Shown piece by piece: positions 62,500-64,000 of a DNA stretch of 64,000 nt. The DNA is taken from the NCBI GenBank assembly GCA_028689665.1, contig JAQVCR010000005.1:1-64000 (forward strand), in the 5' to 3' direction. The notes beneath the pieces were generated by a model, which was given only the letters and a program-made list of their open reading frames with translations, made no database searches and was not told where the DNA came from. Position numbers and translations under genes: made by a program. The stretch comes from Muribaculaceae bacterium. Lineage in GTDB: Bacteria > Bacteroidota > Bacteroidia > Bacteroidales > Muribaculaceae. Every line of letters starts with the position of its first letter. Positions within the stretch are counted from its first letter, which is position 1.

Positions 62500-64000
62500 A
62501 TGAATACAAATATTATCAAAACAATTATATCCGGGATATTACTCCTTAGTGGCAGTTTAGCGTCAGCTACTTCTTCGGGTTTCGCTATTGTGGTAGATGA
62601 AGCCACCTATCAAGAAGCAAAGACAGAAATTACTGAATATGCCGCCAGCGTTGAGAAAGACGGACTTAAAACCTTTATCGTCCTTGATAAGTGGGGCGTT
62701 CCCGATTCTATTAAGGCGACATTGAAACAATTATACAAAGCAAAGAATAATCCAATCGAGGGCGCAGTATTTATTGGCGACATTCCAATTCCGATGCTTC
62801 GTGATGCACAGCATCTTACTTCGGCTTTTAAAATGAATCAGATTACATTTCCACGCACCGAGTCGTCAGTCCCCAGCGATAGATTTTATGATGATTTTGA
62901 TTTGCAATTTAAATATTTAGACCGAGATAGTGTAAATACATTGTATCACTATTATTCATTGTTGCCACAGTCGCCACAATATCTTGCACCAGAAATATAT
63001 TCGGGAAGAATAAAAGCTGTCGACAATGGAGTGGATAGTAAATATGAATTAATACGCCGATATTTGCGCAAGGCAGTAGCGGCAAAAGCCATTAATAATA
63101 AAGTAGATCAATATCTATTCTTTAGCGGGCATGGATATGTAAGCGAGTCGATGATGGCAAGAATTGATGAAAAAGGAGCAATACTTCAGAATTTTCCATG
63201 GATGCAACAGCAGGCACAAGGAATAGAATATATCGATCATAAGCGCGACAAAGCAGTAAAAGGTCGTCTTATGTCGGAACTTCAACGCCGCGATTTAGAT
63301 ATTGCCGTACTTCACCATCATGGCGATTCAGAGATACAATATCTAAATAATCTTCCCGACCCACAGAGTATACCGGAGTCGATAGAGCTGGTGAAAATGT
63401 ATATGCGCGAGGTGCTAAGAAGCCACGTGGCAAAAGGGCAGAATCCCGACAGCGTAAAATTAAAAGTGAGCCGAAACTTAAGCCATGCGCCAACAGAGTG
63501 GTTTGCCGGGGCAATGGATAGTGCTGTGATAGCAAAAGATTCAATCTTTAATCGAGGACTCGACCTATTCTTTGATGATTTTGCTAAGTTTACACCCAAT
63601 GTTAAGTTATTATTGCTCGATGCATGCTTTAATGGCTCGTTTCATAAAGACAGATATATAGCAGGCGGGTATATTTTCGATGAGGGTGCAACACTTGTAG
63701 TGCTAGCCAACAGTGTGAATGTACTTCAAGACAAATGGACTGACAGATATGTCGGATTGATGGGAATGGGAATGCGTGCAGGCTATCTAGAACAATATAA
63801 TGCTTACTTAGAAGGTCATTTATTCGGCGATCCAACATTTCATTTTACCCCAACGGTGAATAAAATAGATGTCAACCAAGCTATGCAGGGAGCAAACTCC
63901 AAATTATGGAAGAAGCAATTGTCTGGCGAATATCCGGCATTGCGAGCAATGGCAGCAAGGAAGCTTGTCGATGCAGGAGTCTTAAAGTCGAGTGAATTGT
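62500..64000 (+). CDS. Clan-CD (gingipain/C25-like) cysteine peptidase, 3' end outside window
   Basis: At least 500 residues, open at the window edge. The ATG at 62500 follows the barrel gene by 13 bp. A signal peptide (to about ASATSSG) is followed by a caspase/gingipain-like fold: FAIVVDEATYQEAKTEI, NPIEGAVFIGDIPIPMLRD and SDRFYDDFDLQF. Two candidate catalytic His residues exist, His211 in FFSGHGYVS and His274 in AVLHHHGDSE. The nucleophile is Cys376 in LLLLDACFNGSF. After about residue 460 ALRAMAARKLVDAG suggests HEAT-like helices. It would act at the surface or periplasm with the receptor. The substrate is unknown. Confidence 0.82.
   Translation, partial: MNTNIIKTIISGILLLSGSLASATSSGFAIVVDEATYQEAKTEITEYAASVEKDGLKTFIVLDKWGVPDSIKATLKQLYKAKNNPIEGAVFIGDIPIPMLRDAQHLTSAFKMNQITFPRTESSVPSDRFYDDFDLQFKYLDRDSVNTLYHYYSLLPQSPQYLAPEIYSGRIKAVDNGVDSKYELIRRYLRKAVAAKAINNKVDQYLFFSGHGYVSESMMARIDEKGAILQNFPWMQQQAQGIEYIDHKRDKAVKGRLMSELQRRDLDIAVLHHHGDSEIQYLNNLPDPQSIPESIELVKMYMREVLRSHVAKGQNPDSVKLKVSRNLSHAPTEWFAGAMDSAVIAKDSIFNRGLDLFFDDFAKFTPNVKLLLLDACFNGSFHKDRYIAGGYIFDEGATLVVLANSVNVLQDKWTDRYVGLMGMGMRAGYLEQYNAYLEGHLFGDPTFHFTPTVNKIDVNQAMQGANSKLWKKQLSGEYPALRAMAARKLVDAGVLKSSEL

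Overview
The window comes from a low-GC member of the Bacteroidota, most likely order Bacteroidales. The evidence is SusC/SusD pairs, many Bacteroidetes lipoprotein signals, a type IX secretion C-terminal domain on a C10 peptidase, KorAB, and repeated TTTG-N18-21-TAnnTTTG promoters with no need for Shine-Dalgarno sequences. The genus cannot be fixed from this stretch.

Layout. (1) 1-12059 is a glycan-use locus on the + strand: the end of an N-acylglucosamine 2-epimerase, SusC, SusD, a DUF5018 surface lipoprotein, two paralogous GHL10-type glycoside-hydrolase-like proteins, a membrane acetyltransferase of the DUF5009/NagX type and a GxDLY/SGNH esterase. It looks built for an N-acetylated or O-acylated amino sugar. 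(2) 12141-14198 is a small AT-rich restriction island on the - strand: a complete DpnI-family (Gm6ATC-cutting) endonuclease followed by a DpnA-like adenine methyltransferase. The two proteins should be incompatible if both act on GATC, and the gap between them holds four GATC sites next to the methyltransferase promoter. This is the most unusual thing in the window. (3) 14417-24343 is largely housekeeping: KorBA, riboflavin synthase, a nitroreductase, a DUF3298 lipoprotein, an AraC regulator beside a DUF417 (RclC-like) membrane protein, and the rnc-fabF-acpP fatty-acid cluster. (4) 24344-34438 holds a GH31 glycosidase, glutamate racemase, a cobalamin riboswitch driving a DUF4465 (BtuH-like) lipoprotein, a hybrid two-component kinase, a DUF4831 protein and asparagine synthetase A. 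(5) 34624-49862 has tRNA-Asp, topoisomerase I, a NarL-type regulator, cysK-metY, a TPR membrane protein, a T9SS-exported C10 peptidase, a bifunctional Rel/SpoT enzyme next to a PgpH-like HD phosphodiesterase, two small proteins and an XRE regulator. (6) 50076-52861 is a decayed surface-lipoprotein gene with a poly(A) frameshift after its start and four in-frame stops. (7) 53088-56052 holds nnr, hpt and adk. (8) 56115-56420 is an intergenic cluster of small palindromes running into a G/T-rich degenerate repeat. (9) 56731-64000 is a four-gene surface operon: TonB-dependent receptor, DUF4876 lipoprotein, DUF6850 outer-membrane barrel and a clan-CD (gingipain-like) cysteine peptidase cut by the window edge.

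All family assignments come from reading the translated sequences and recalling family motifs; no database search was run. Start codons were moved to an internal ATG where the longer reading frame began with TTG or an implausible leader.
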